DNA of 64,000 nt from Gnetum montanum (lineage: Eukaryota; Streptophyta; Gnetopsida; Gnetales; Gnetaceae), in the NCBI GenBank assembly GCA_015680685.1, contig MNCI01004314.1, forward strand, positions 64,001 to 128,000, read 5' to 3'. Numbering within the stretch: position 1 is the stretch's first letter; each line of letters opens with the position of its first letter. Positions 33,420 through 45,420 of this stretch are shown one piece after another. A model generated the notes under the pieces. The model did no database searches, was not told where the DNA came from, and was given only the letters and a program-made list of their open reading frames with translations. A program made the translations under genes and the position numbers.

Positions 33420-35949
33420 TTGCATGCTTTCTTCCTTTTCACCATGAATTTCATTTGTATATAGTTGCATTTGCATATTTTCTTTGCATTTCCATCATCT
33501 CTTTCTTATCATATTGGTTTTGGTTTGATTTTTGCTTTTCATATGATTTTAGTAATCATTATCATCATCTGAGTTACTAGGCATTGGATCATCATAACAC
33601 CATTTGAAAATAATGCAAGTATAGTGCTTTATATGATATATCCTATTAGTATTATATAAAATCTCCTTTATATGATATATTTCAATAATTCTAGGATTCT
33701 TTCCAATTTTTTTCAAGTTTTTAGTTTTATTAGTTATGTTGGATTATGGAGAACAAGATTTATGCTAACTTATCATGTTATCATCATGATCATATGAATG
33801 TAGGATATGTGAAGTTAGAAAATGGTTAGCCACAATCACTAGTTAACCTTGAAAAATGCCTTTTTCCCTCTCATAAGCCCTAGCCCTCAAGTGTGATGAT
33901 CCATGACTATCTTATGAGCAACAAGATGAAGTGCATTCATCTCCACTTGAGAGCCCTTAGCCACCTAGGAAACTTGCTATGATGCCATCTAGATTATAAT
34001 TAAAGGCACATACATGAGGGTTGAACTACATCATCTGCAAATTTCTGAAAGGACCATGTTCTTTGGCATGAAGCTAATTGTCTAGACTCATGTTGGAACT
34101 CCTACCTTAAACATGAAGTACACCATGAGCAAAGTTTCCTAAAAAAGAGAGACAAAAGAAAAAGGAATGAGAACCATGTTCATTGGTAGTGTAATAAGTT
34201 CTTAAGGGTGATAGGGTCTAGCAGCAATCCTCACCCTAGCCTTCATTCCCCTTTTAATCCTATTTCCCTAAATTTTCCCTAAAAAAAAATACCAAGGAAA
34301 AATTTGAAAGTTGTGGCTAACTATGATCTAAAAAAAACATGTCCTCTTCATAAAATTTTAGTATAAGTCTTATGCTCAAAGTATTCCATGTACTTTTTAC
34401 TTTGACCTTGTGAGAAAATTAGGAATGAGATCTTAATTATATACTTTAACATATATATGTATATACATAGTTAATATTATGATTTATAAAGATTATATAT
34501 TTAGATGTTGATTAATCAAGATAGTATGGTAAGGGTGGCTAATGTTTAGTTCTCTGTTGATTATATAGTTATTTTAATCATATTTAGATCAATATAGTTT
34601 ACTTTCAAATTTCAATTTACCAAGTCTACGTTTGATGACCTACTTCATCCTCTATCTTTTGCCTTCCCCCTTTGAAAAACTTATATGGTTTTGTTATTCC
34701 TTGCACTTGCATGCAATTTCTAGTTGGGGGACTAACTGTTGATGCCAACATCACCCATGCTAGGCATGGGGCCATGGGTTATTGGGTAAGTTCACAAGAT
34801 GTATCTTCAAAAGTATTGGTTTCAACGTCTAGTGTTAGTGCCTTTAAAAATGAAGTATTTACTTAGAGACAAGACTCTTTATTTAAAAGCTTACTTGTAG
34901 GGTATGTAACCTTGCTTTTCATAACCACACTTCAATGTCCTTCCTTTTAGACTTTCTATATTTAATAGTACTACTTCTTAACCTACATTTATTTCCATTT
35001 TTACTAATATGTTAAAATATAAAAGAGCCCACGTTGAACTGGTGGCTCTCTTTATGGTGATTTCTAACACATTTTGACATGTTTGTTATGGATTTTTTAG
35101 TAAATTTTATAGTTTCACATTAATCCTTGTTAGTTTGCTATCTCTTTTTACTATAGATAGTAAATTATTAATTTTAGTTCCATATGAAGTAATTGATTGG
35201 AACTTGGAAATGCAAGTGATTCAGGAGACTCTAAGAATGGCCTTTGTCATTTCCTTTACCTTTAGGGAAGCCATGGAAGATGTGGAGTACAAAGGTTATG
35301 TTATTCCAAAATGGTGAAAAGTTATGCCTTTGTTCAGAGTCATCCATCACAACCCTGATCTCTATGAGAAACCTTCTTGGTTCAACCCCAGTGATTCGAG
35401 AAACCTTTGAAACCCACTACTTACATTACCTTCAGAAATGGAGTTCACTACTGCTCTAGCAACAAGATCATAGCGTGGAAATTTTGGTATTCATTCATCA
35501 TCTTACCACAACATATAGATGCAATGTTTTTGGGAAAAGAATAAGAATTTAGTGTGGGCCATTCTCGGTTTCTCAAGAAGGGCTACCACTCAAGATCATG
35601 AATAGGAATTCAACAAGTGGATATAACCAGCAATGATGGTCGTGTAGACATTAAGCAATGTGAAGAAGGTGGAGAACATGGAAGATCTGGTGGCAAAACA
35701 TGATGAATGTGGTGGCAAAACATGGTAGATGTTACATTGGCTAGGAGCTATTAAAAAAGTCCCAACAACAGTGCTAGGGGAAGCNAATCTCCCTCTCTTT
35801 CCCATGCAACAAGGGTTTGAAGAAGAGGAGCCATGCTCATTTTGAATAAAAGCAAGCAGCAAGCAGCAACAATAAGTAATAGCAACAGGAGACAAGGGAG
35901 AATTTTAAAATTTACATTTAGTAGTTATTTTACTATGTTCTCATCAAGC
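33420..35949. other. AT-rich DNA without recognisable gene
   Basis: Possible 3'UTR/LTR of copy G at the left. The only long frames (34672-34866, 35135-35317) have no recognisable domain. A single N at 35785 marks an assembly join. A short direct duplication of GGTGGCAAAACATG lies at about 35690-35725. Confidence 0.5.
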
Positions 35950-35950
35950 C

Positions 35951-36235
35951 TTAAAATTTAAGATAGTTATTTGATTTAAACTTTTTTAATTTTGTAGTTT
36001 GATTTACCTTTTGGAATGCTAAATTGTCCTTTCTAATTGAAACTATTCCTAGGTTTCTATACCCATATGGAAGGCACCCTAGGTAGTAGTCTCCATAAAT
36101 AAATTTTTCAAGTGTTGATGTGTCCAAAATTTCCACATCAACAGTTATACAACGAAGACCCAAGTATCTAAAGGAGTTTAATATTTTTATATTTACAATC
36201 CTAAATTTAAAATTATAATTTACATTTCTTACCCA
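35951..36235 (-). pseudogene. LINE-like reverse transcriptase remnant, 3' part
   Basis: Minus-strand frame with a short SFRYLGL block typical of non-LTR retrotransposon RT just after the catalytic domain. It continues into unassigned sequence to a stop at 35951-35953. Its upstream half lies beyond copy C at 53738-54020. Removing C with one target duplication makes the frame continuous, so C inserted into it. Assignment rests on a few motifs only. Confidence 0.45.
36231..36235 (+). other. Target site duplication, left (ACCCA)
   Basis: Perfect match to 53738-53742. Confidence 0.9.
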
Positions 36236-37811
36236 TGAAACACCGTGAAAATTGTGAGTCGGCCTCAGGCAAAGATTCGTGATCAGGCAAGAATACATGA
36301 CCGAATTCCAGAAGGGAGAACAAGGCAGAGTAAGGCAAAGAGACGCGTAGCATCAAGTCTTTGATTTCCTTTGCAGATTTCCAACATCACTATGTTTTAT
36401 CTTTGTACGCTATATCACGCGACGTAGCGTAATGACGCTTAGCGTGATTCTATTCAACATAGTCTAGTATCAGAAGGCAACTTATTTCGGCATCTAGAGA
36501 GGCTTAAGCAACGTAATATGCGACTTCTCGTATATTTTGCTAAGTCTTTTATCCAAGGCCTAGTTTACACTCTATTATGCACGGCAGCGTAATGAGCTTC
36601 GAAAAAGTCAAAGAAAGTCCAAAAGAAGTGCAACAGATCAACTCTTTTTCCTTTTCTTGCGAATAGATCACCTTACGCTCATTACGCAACACAGCGTATC
36701 TCAGCGTAATGCATCACCAAGCTAATCATCGTTTACGCTTCACTATGCTCGGCGGCATAAACAAGTGTAAAATAGCTTGAATACATTGTTTTCATGCTTT
36801 GTTATGCTCTTGCACGCGACACCACGTGAACGAGCGTAATGTAGCCTAAAGTCAGCTGAGACATGCCTGACGCACATCTGTTATTCACACGCATAGTACG
36901 CAAATGAGCGTATTGTGCGTAATCATAAAGTTCAACACAAAGCTGGTTAGGTCAACGGCATTTCAAAAGGTCTGAGACATGTGTCATCATAGCCATGCCT
37001 TCTCCATACATTGTCAAACCTATAAATACTCCAGTTGGCAAAAAGATATGAAGAAGAGGAGAGAGGGACACACAGAGATAGACAGGAGCAGAGAGAGCAG
37101 CACTTTGGAAAATTTTGATAGCATCACCTTCTAACAAAGACAGAGCATATTTTGCTTGAGCATTGGCAGCAGGAGCGATCGGTCCTTTGGCGAAGACACA
37201 ACTTTCTCCATTGGTGATCGTCAGCAACTTCGAGCAAAGACTACCTAAGGCAAAAGGAGCAGATCAGAGATCAAGAAATCATCTGGCGTGGTTTGTGAGT
37301 TTCTATTGGTCAGAAGTAGTTGATCAATAGATGTCAGAATTTGACCTTCCTTGCATCCCGTCTCTGGCCTACAAGGTAGGTTGGACTCCATTTTGTATCT
37401 CTTCTTGAACAGTTTTCTTGTTATTTTGTGTTTGCTTTACATCAAGTAATTGGGGTCTCCCCATTGTAACGTGGTATACAAAATATTCATTCTTCAAGTC
37501 AAAACGTAGATCTTGAATCCACGTGTTTCTCTCGTATTTGCTTCTTCTTACCGTGTTAGCGTTATCATCGTTGTAATTCATCTACATTGTTTTCCCCTCA
37601 TTTTGCGACTCGTCGAATCAAATCATTCCACGCAACATTCGTGATTTCCATTGGTTTACTGATTTAGTAAGTCCCTGTCTAATCGACAAGACCGTTCAGG
37701 GCATCGTGGATTCGTTTTTCCTGCATAGCCCTCGCATGGATCCGTGGTTAAAACTGTGTACACGGAATTTTGTTTGGTATTTTCCAGCTACCAACATTTT
37801 CCATTGTTACA
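36236..37811 (+). mobile_element. 5' LTR of copy C
   Basis: TGAAACACCG...CATTGTTACA, 1576 bp. TATAAATA at 37021-37028. U3 contains many TTACGC/GCGTAA units in both orientations. It has about 20 bp after GGTATACAAAA that are missing from the 3' LTR. Confidence 0.92.
37021..37028 (+). promoter_or_regulatory. Probable LTR TATA box (5' LTR)
   Basis: TATAAATA, kept at the same place in the 3' LTR (52967-52974). Confidence 0.6.
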
Positions 37812-37817
37812 GTTTTC

Positions 37818-37835
37818 TGGCGCTAGAAGGAGGGC
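37818..37835 (+). other. Primer-binding site of copy C
   Basis: TGGCGCTAGAAGGAGGGC, starting six bases after the LTR end. The leading TGG fits pairing with a tRNA CCA end. I cannot name the tRNA. Conserved in copy D. Confidence 0.75.
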
Positions 37836-38070
37836 CTAGGCTCCGATTCATATTTTTTACGGGTAGCCCTGTTAGCGATCTATACCCGCATTGTCGAAAA
37901 CATGAACGTAATACCTCTAGGGAAGTCTACGAAAGTTCGTGTGGTGTAGATCGGTTACTTTAACGATTCCTCTGGAATTCTACAGGGTAGAAAGCCTAAA
38001 TGCGATCTTCTTTGCCCATCGTTTCTTCTCTTAGATCCAATCAGTTATTGTCAACCAATCTACTTGATCA
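37836..38070 (+). other. 5' leader of copy C
   Basis: Non-coding leader with a single copy of the GTGGTGTAGATCGGTTAC segment that is duplicated in B and D. Confidence 0.7.
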
Positions 38071-41000
38071 ATGGATCCATCTTACACAACCACAACCGCC
38101 ATGGTCGCCGCTGACTTGGGTGCCACATCTGTGAACCCTATCGCTATCGCCAGGCCAGCTCCTGGTGCAGTGGGACCTCAGGGACCATCGCGTTGGTCAT
38201 TGAGGCTACAGGGCAAAGACCCAATATTTACTATCATGACCCCTGAGGAATACAACTTTATCTGCATCAAGATCTAGGCGAAGCTTGCCCTTAGCCGAGC
38301 CGAAATCGAGGCGAAGTAAAATTTCGAGATGATCCATCGGGGGGGCCAGGATTTCACCCCAACAACCTATGACATCATCCCTTTAATAGAACATCATCAT
38401 GAAACTATAACACAGCTGGTCATGGCTAAGAGCCAGGCTACCCGGGCTATGTTCGAACCCCAAAATAGGGAGGAAGAGGATGATGAGTTTGCAGCCCAGT
38501 CTGAGCATTCATACCACACTCTAAGCCCCCATACCTACGTCAATCCTTTATTCCCACTCAATGGAGAAGCGGCCCCTTTTAACCCCGCCATGACCACGCT
38601 GACGCACATCCCCATCATCCTGCAAGCCACTATGTAGCCATCTGAGCTGCAAGTGCAAGTACCCCACAATAACATGGGGGCGGTCTCGTCACCACGCATG
38701 CTCAACATTCCGTTGGTGGTCCAAGCAACCACCGCGCCCCATTTCATCCCTCAAATCCAACCCCATCCTACATCCACAACTCGCCCGGCATAGACTTTAT
38801 CACTTCCGCCCCCTCCAACCCAACCAATCACAGCCACCATTTAGCCACAAACATATGTCCAGCAGCCTACTGCGAGTCAGTGGGCCAACCCCACAGCGCA
38901 ACATAACGAGTCTGCGGTATATGGTGTGCAGCCCTCAGTTGCACCCGCAATGCAGGTTCCACAGATGGTCCCACAATATCCCTATCCTTATCTCGCACAG
39001 CAGGCAGCAGCTAACCTCTCTTCTCAAACCAATGGATGGTGGTCCTCGTAGGCCCCCCTGCCTACAGGGATCCCCGCCCCAGCATCTGCCGAGCAAGCCA
39101 TTCCACCATTTCCACTCCCTGGCACCACTTTTCTAAACCAGACTCCTGCTCCCCCTACACAGGCACCTCCATCAACAGGTCTAGACCAAGCCTTTTTACT
39201 TATTCAAACCCTCATTGAGGAGGTTAGGCGCCTTAAGGCCACTGGCTCAGACACTGTACAGATCATGGACTTCTACCAAGATGATCCCATTAGTCCAGCG
39301 GTCCCCAAGTTGTCGTTGCCACCTAGGATGTCCTTACCCCATTTTACCAAGTATAATGGGGAGGGGGATCCTAATGCTCACTTGGTCACTTTAAGATCCG
39401 AATCCTTGTTGTTGCAATAGTGGCCTCACACCATTATCCGCGTCTTTGCTATGTCTTTGATAGGGAAAGCTCTAGATTGGTATCGAGCCCTCCCACGCTC
39501 TTCCATTTCAACCTTAGAAGAGCTTATAACACAATTCATGACTCACTTTAAATACAACTTAAAGCTAGAAGTCACGTTAGATCAACTCATGGGAGTAAAC
39601 TAGGATCCTCTCGAACCAGTCCAGAAGTTCATACAGCGCTGAAATGCTACTTTGAATGAAATCCGTGAGCCAATCACGGACTCACATTTGCTGGCCATCT
39701 TCAAAGGAGTAGTCAATGACTTTATCAAGTCAAAACTATATTATCTTTCCCCCAACTCTTTACATCAGGCCTTCGCTCAAATTAGAAGCATCCAAGATGT
39801 TGCGGAGGTCAACAAAGACTTGGCGCATGTCACCTACAAGAACGCTCACAACAAAGGCAAGAACAAAGGTAAAGCGACAACAACGACAGTGGCTGCGCTA
39901 GCTAAGGGTACAAAGAACAAGAACAAGAAGGCACCTACAGCGCCTCCTGAGACCATGGCCAATGTGAGCGGCACTAGCCAAGACACAGTTGCCCCTGAAG
40001 GCTCCCCCCAGCCAAAACCAAACTTTGAGTGTAAGGACCGCTCAAAGTATACAGCCCTGCCTGTAAAACATTCAGAACTGTTGAAACAATTGTTAGGGGC
40101 CAGATACATTCAACTCAAAAGGGTATTTGAAGAAGCTCTGAAGCATCACAGACATCATTGTGAACTGCTGAAGAATCCTTCTTTAGCCTTACCTAACAAA
40201 CCACCAATTCCGAGATCTTCTAGGCTAGACTATTTCTGTGACTACTACCAGTTGTGTGGTCACGACACAGATTACTACTGGGCATTGAAAGATGACATTC
40301 AATGCATGATCGACGATGGTCATTTGAAATTAGATGGCAGTAGTCCAACGCGTCCAAAAAACCAAGCGTTTCACGTGTATAAGGATCCGTTGAACACAAA
40401 CGACGCACCTTATACAATAAACGTAGTAAGTACGGACAGTGAGAGGAAAGTACCACCCTAAAAACCTTTTATTTTGCGTGTACCTACCAGCTCACCAAGG
40501 GGAGCAAACCTTTCATCGACAGCTAGTGGTGTCTCAAGGCCACCTTTTATCATTCGGGCACCTTCTCAGAATGCCACTCAGCCATGTAGTAACAACCAAG
40601 CTGCGACCTCGTCCGCACCCATGCCTAGGGTACCCTTCATTCTTAGGGTGCCAAAACCACTGGCTGCTCCTCTCACATAGGGGCAGACCTCTAACCAAAA
40701 CCGCTATCCATCACCTGACAAAAAAAAGCGAGAGAATACATCTATTAACGCTACGAAGGACCACTCCACGCTTGGCTTCCCTAGGCCTAGGCCCCTGGCC
40801 TCTGTGCCTTCGCCTGTACCTCAGAGGCAGGATAAAGGTGCAGAAATGCAGCCACCTCCTCTCGGTGAGAAAAAGAACAACCCCCCAACTGACACCATGC
40901 CACTTCGGGAGATTCGTCTCTTGGGACGAATGGAAGAAGACAAGGGGGATAAACAACCTAGCCGAGAGAGGGATCTCCTGGACACATTTACGTAGGTCAA

Positions 41001-41849
41001 ACAGGTGCTGAAACAAAAAAACACAATGCTGAGCCTTTATGACCTGCTCATGACATCCTGAGAACACCGTGAGGCTATGGTTCACATGCTGACATCCATA
41101 TCTATGGACGAAAGCTTACCAGTGGAGGAGGAAGCGATACACGCTGTCATGTTTCCTTCGGAAGCTAAGCAATCTAAGCCTACCTCGCTGACCTTTCATG
41201 AAGAATCCATCAAAGATGATCCCGAGAAAGGTTGGTGACAACTGGACCCATGTTCATCACTATTCGGGTCGGTCAGTACCTGATCTGGAGGGTGCACGTG
41301 GACGACGGCGCAGCTACGAATGTCATTCCTTACCCCATTGTGGATAGGTTGGGTCTGGTCGACCAAATCAGCCCCACAATGACAGCATGCATAAAGTTGT
41401 TCAATGGAGCAAAGGTTCAGGTCAAGGGGACGGTGCGTATCAAATTTGTGGTAAGGGATCAATTCCCAATGGATGCCACATTCCTAGTCATTGAGGAAAT
41501 GCCTAGGTTCAACTTGATCTTAGGGAGGTCCTGGTTAGCCCAGCTGAGGGCGGTTTCATCACCGATACATCAGGAAATACACCTACCCTATGCAGGAGGG
41601 GAGGTCATAATATGAGGTGATGAAATCACCCCCAGGACTTTCGGCAACATTGAAGAAGAACGGGGTTCGGAGATAGAAACATCGGATGATTAGACCCATC
41701 TCCAAAGCCCTCAACAAACTGAAACCAACGATGACAGTCTAGCCTGGGCCAACCTACCATTTCAGGATGGCGACATGGAGGAGTCAAACCGTAAATCCCT
41801 CTACCCTTACGCAACACCAAACATAAAGGTCATTAAGAAAAAATTATGA
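38071..41849 (+). pseudogene. gag-protease ORF of copy C
   Basis: Polyprotein for particle formation and maturation, starting MDPSYTTTTAMVAAD at 38071, 260 bp after the LTR. A Pro/Gln/Thr-rich N-terminal half (38080-39200) leads to the gag core (about 39270-39760; GKALDWYRALPRSSIST), a Lys/Thr/Ala-rich basic linker (39840-40010), the knuckle-like CDYYQLCGHDTDYY (about 40240) and the protease (41232-41615). The frame ends at TGA 41847-41849 after a C-terminal tail. About ten in-frame stops (for example 38275, 38635, 39418, 39601) but few frameshifts. Most are TAG where B or D have CAA/CAG or TGG. The ORF closes long before pol, so pol needs separate expression. Confidence 0.88.
41232..41615 (+). 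pseudogene. Retropepsin-like protease domain of copy C
   Basis: Open segment of 127 residues. The active-site loop is VHVDDGAATNVIP, with Asp-Asp-Gly-Ala where the family norm is D-S/T-G. The domain closes with FNLILGRSWLAQLRAVSSP, the usual ILGRPWL block of Ty3/gypsy proteases. The TGA at its end aligns to His/Arg codons in sister copies, so it is a later stop within gag-pro. Confidence 0.85.
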
Positions 41850-42096
41850 ATTAGCAGTTGAGCTGAATGGCATTTACGCACATCATCATATTTGTACCAA
41901 TTATCGTTGTTTATATTTAGCAGTCCGTTTTCATCCAATACATATTTACGCCATAGAAATTTTTAATGTTTATGCTTACCATTCCTTACACTATTGCATT
42001 TCTATCATATACGCTATTTACGTCTTTTGATCGTTTTAGTCCAATCACGCAGAAGAGTACGTTACCATCAATTACGCTTTCTACATTATGCACCTG

Positions 42097-42253
42097 GGCC
42101 CGCAACGGCCTTAAACTAGTCTTGGCCCGCAATAGCCTAAAACTAGTCGTGGCCCGCAACAGCCTTAAACTAGTTTCCAAATTACGCAAACGCCCATCAT
42201 GGCCCGCAATGGCCTAAAACTAGTGATGGCCCGCTATGGCCTTAAACTAGCAA
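42097..42253 (+). repeat. Spacer minisatellite of copy C
   Basis: Five units of about 27 bp, GGCCCGCAATGGCCTAAAAC then TAGT, one interval interrupted by ACGCAAACGCCC. Same family and place as in B, D and E. Confidence 0.9.
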
Positions 42254-42357
42254 TTCCATTTCGTCGCAACATAACTTAGGCAAAATCGTTAACAACTATG
42301 CTTACGCTTAGCAGATAAAAACGCAAAAGACAAAAATAAATAACATTCAAAATTTTT

Positions 42358-42525
42358 GCAAGATATTATAGCTTGTCTTTTAGTCATTCACATAAAACCA
42401 TGTGTAAACTACAATTACGCATCTCCCCTGATGCCACTGTNCGCAAGATATTATAGCTTGTCTTTTAGTCATTCACATAAAACCATGTGTAAACTACAAT
42501 TACGCATCTCCCCTGATGCCACTGT
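42358..42525. other. Unmerged 83-bp assembly overlap around single N
   Basis: 42358-42440 and 42443-42525 are identical over 83 bp and are separated by N (42441) and one base. This is two contig ends joined without merging, not a genuine tandem repeat. Confidence 0.9.
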
Positions 42526-44275
42526 CACGAGTATCTCTTAAGTTTAGCTCTAGCCCTAATGGATCGTCCTCTAGTGGACCTTCTCTTCTGGGAAGTATTC
42601 CTTCATGAGGAATTTCCTCTTCATGAGGTCCTTGCTCTTGCACCAGCTCCACAAGAGGACGTTCTCCACCACTATGCTCCTCTTCTTGTGCTTGCTCCTC
42701 AGTTGGTTCGCCTTCTCCATCCTCTTCGGGTACCTAGACATAAAAAACATATTAGTAAAACAAAACTTGACAACATGATAAGAACACGTAGATTTAGTCG
42801 TGATTAAACTTACTCGCGATGGCCCTGCTTCCACAGCAAAAGAAAGCTTTTCTAAGCCAGCCCATAGGCGCTCCATGATTTCATACTCAGTCAAGTTAGA
42901 CCACACTCCATCTCCCAGAGCCGCTCCAGCCTTCACCTTCCCTTTCTCCACGTTAGTCCAGCGAGGTGGATCAAGGAAGAAAGTAGGGACCATAGTCTGG
43001 CCCCTAGGGAGAGTCACCTCCCTTTCCGGGGATGCACTTACAATCACCTGCTCTTGAAACTTCTTGAAGGCTTCGGATGCCCCAATGACGTCTAGGAAGA
43101 CTTGCAAGGATTAGGCTTCAATGGCAGAATCACGATAATGTTGACGATAAGCGATGCTTTCTTGCTTATATAAATGGTTATGGTCTTTTTCCTTCTGCCC
43201 CCATTCCTGCACACTTGCGCAGTAATCCCTCTAGTCTTGGCTTTTCTAAGCTAGGAGCTCTATTTGCATCCGCTGCTCTACCAACGCCCGACCGGTTTGC
43301 ACGCTGTTCTTGATGGCGGTTCAATAACGGGAGTAGTCAATAACAGCAGTACGCTAGTCCTCGTCACCCGTCTCATGCACCTATAGGAACTCGCATTGCG
43401 ACTCTAGGTCTCCGACTCTTTTAGTCAGAAACTCATTCTTTTGCTCTGACCTCTGCAGTCTTTTCTAGAAGTTTTCATTTATGCCCTTACTCTCCCATAA
43501 GGAGCGAGTCGAGCATAACACACATTTACGCATCTCCTCATAAATGTGATGTGGCACGACCACCCCATCTGATGGAGGCTCCACTGTGTCCAAATCAATG
43601 GGCTCTGTTGGGTCCCTTCGAAGGTGAGCTTCTAACAGCAAACATTATCAATGTATATCACACATTACCACTATATAGTAAAATATGCCTTTTATAGCTA
43701 CAACATACCAACTTTAGGATCGACGTGCTCAAGGCGCTCAATCATATCACTAACAATGCCTTCCATGAAGGTAAACTTGTCAGGAAAGTCTCTCCACGCT
43801 CTGCTCACAACGATGGACGTGGATGCATCCTCTTCTCTTGTAGCGTAGTCAAGTTAGAAACTCTAATTATTAATAGAATTCTACAAAATTTCTAACACGC
43901 TCATTACCTCTACCAGTAACAGTGGTGACCCCGCCAACATCTTCTGCCTCTTTCCCCTCTTCACGCACAAGGGTCTGTGCGTCTCTTGCCCCTCCAGCTG
44001 GGGCCTCTTCACGCACATGAGTCTGTGCATCGCTTGTCCCACTGACTGAGGCTTCCCCACACACAAGGGTCTGTGCATGGCTCACCTTAATAGCTAGGGC
44101 CTCTTTTTCTAAAACTGGGGCTCCTTCCCCATGACTTAGAATCACTACCCCTATTTCAGGGGTCAGCTGCTCCATAATTTTCACTAGTCATATCACAGTA
44201 CATTTCATATATCATTCAAAATATTCTAAGTAAACATTGTGTAATACAGCTTTCAATACATTTCTTCACACTTAC

Positions 44276-45322
44276 CAGGCGGAGGTTTACTCCGCTGAAC
44301 TCTAACCTCCACAGCTCGGCCTGCACCACTCTCAGGCTCCACAGAGGCCTCGGTTAAACGAATCCTTTTGCACCAAGTTGAAGGTTCCACAATTTCTACT
44401 GCCAAACATTTCCCTCGTGAGGCATCGCTAGTGTAGGTAGGCATTATCCCACCTACACTGTCGGGGCCTTGTAGTCGAGACATCGCCAAACCCTTGGTCG
44501 TTATCGACAGAGACTCCCCAATCCCTTCCAGAGGATCCTTCCCATGGGTAGTGCTGAGGATATGTGTAATCCAATGCCTGGATAGCTAGTCTCGGTCTTG
44601 TTGCACCCAGATCCCATTCCTTTGGACCACCAAGAACTCAGCAAAACGCCGAAGGCAAGCTATGAAGAAGGCGTAATGCATGTTGAAACGAGACTCAAGT
44701 TTCTTGAGAAGCCTGATCATCTCAGTGCGTAGCCCCTCAACAAAATAGCTTGCCCAATTGAATTGGGTCCCTTCTTCCAGAACCTCCCGCATGATACGGG
44801 TCTACTCTATGGAAAAGAACCTCCCTTGCGAGAGCGTTTTGGGGAAAGCCCGGGTCCGGAAAAGGGGATAAATTGTCTTGGCGACTTCTAGTTTGATTCT
44901 TTCACAAGGGATACCTTTAGTCTCTTTCTTGACCCCCACCCAATCCTCTAGCCACTTCTGGCAGTCAAGACTCTTCTTTGCCTTCTCGTCTATGGGAAGA
45001 CCGTCAAAGGGGACGCCGAAGAGATTTGCAAAGAGCTGAGCATCAATGTCAAAACTTACACGCACGTGATGCACGCGCGTGCAAAAACGCTCTGCCTTTT
45101 CGCTGAAGGAGTTGACAAGGGTTAGCATTTTTCTGGTAGGGACATCAGGAGCGACTAAAAATAAATGCATTAGCCTCACTTCTCGAATCTTGGTGACCAC
45201 CGCAACTGGGGCCGCCGCGTGGCCGAGCCAGCGTTGTGCATCCTTGATGTCACCGTAGCAGAAGAGGACGGTATTCGCCTCGTAGCCGAAAATTGTAAGG
45301 GTAATCTCCTAGGATTCCCTGA
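44276..45322 (-). pseudogene. Exon 4 of antisense gene: large unknown domain
   Basis: A single 1,047-bp exon read in one frame through three TAG codons. Notable blocks: VRVSFDIDAQLFANLFGVPF, WLEDWVGVKKETKGIPCERI and NMHYAFFIACLRRFAEFLVV. The VRVSF...LFGVP block faintly resembles the domain of plant transposon-associated proteins that contain RGVRVSFS...GLP. I cannot assign it with confidence. It ends at a clean GTAAGT donor. Absent from D and E because of truncation, so no second copy is available here. Confidence 0.45.
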
Positions 45323-45420
45323 CTGAACAACGTAAGACACACGTCAAACAAAAATACTATTACGTAGCGTTCACAATTTACAACTACACCACGCAATAAT
45401 AAAATACACAGCAGTTTTAC

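Noticed and set aside
42356-42541. Tandem direct repeat with frame containing X
   Set aside because: Unmerged contig overlap around a single N, not a biological repeat.
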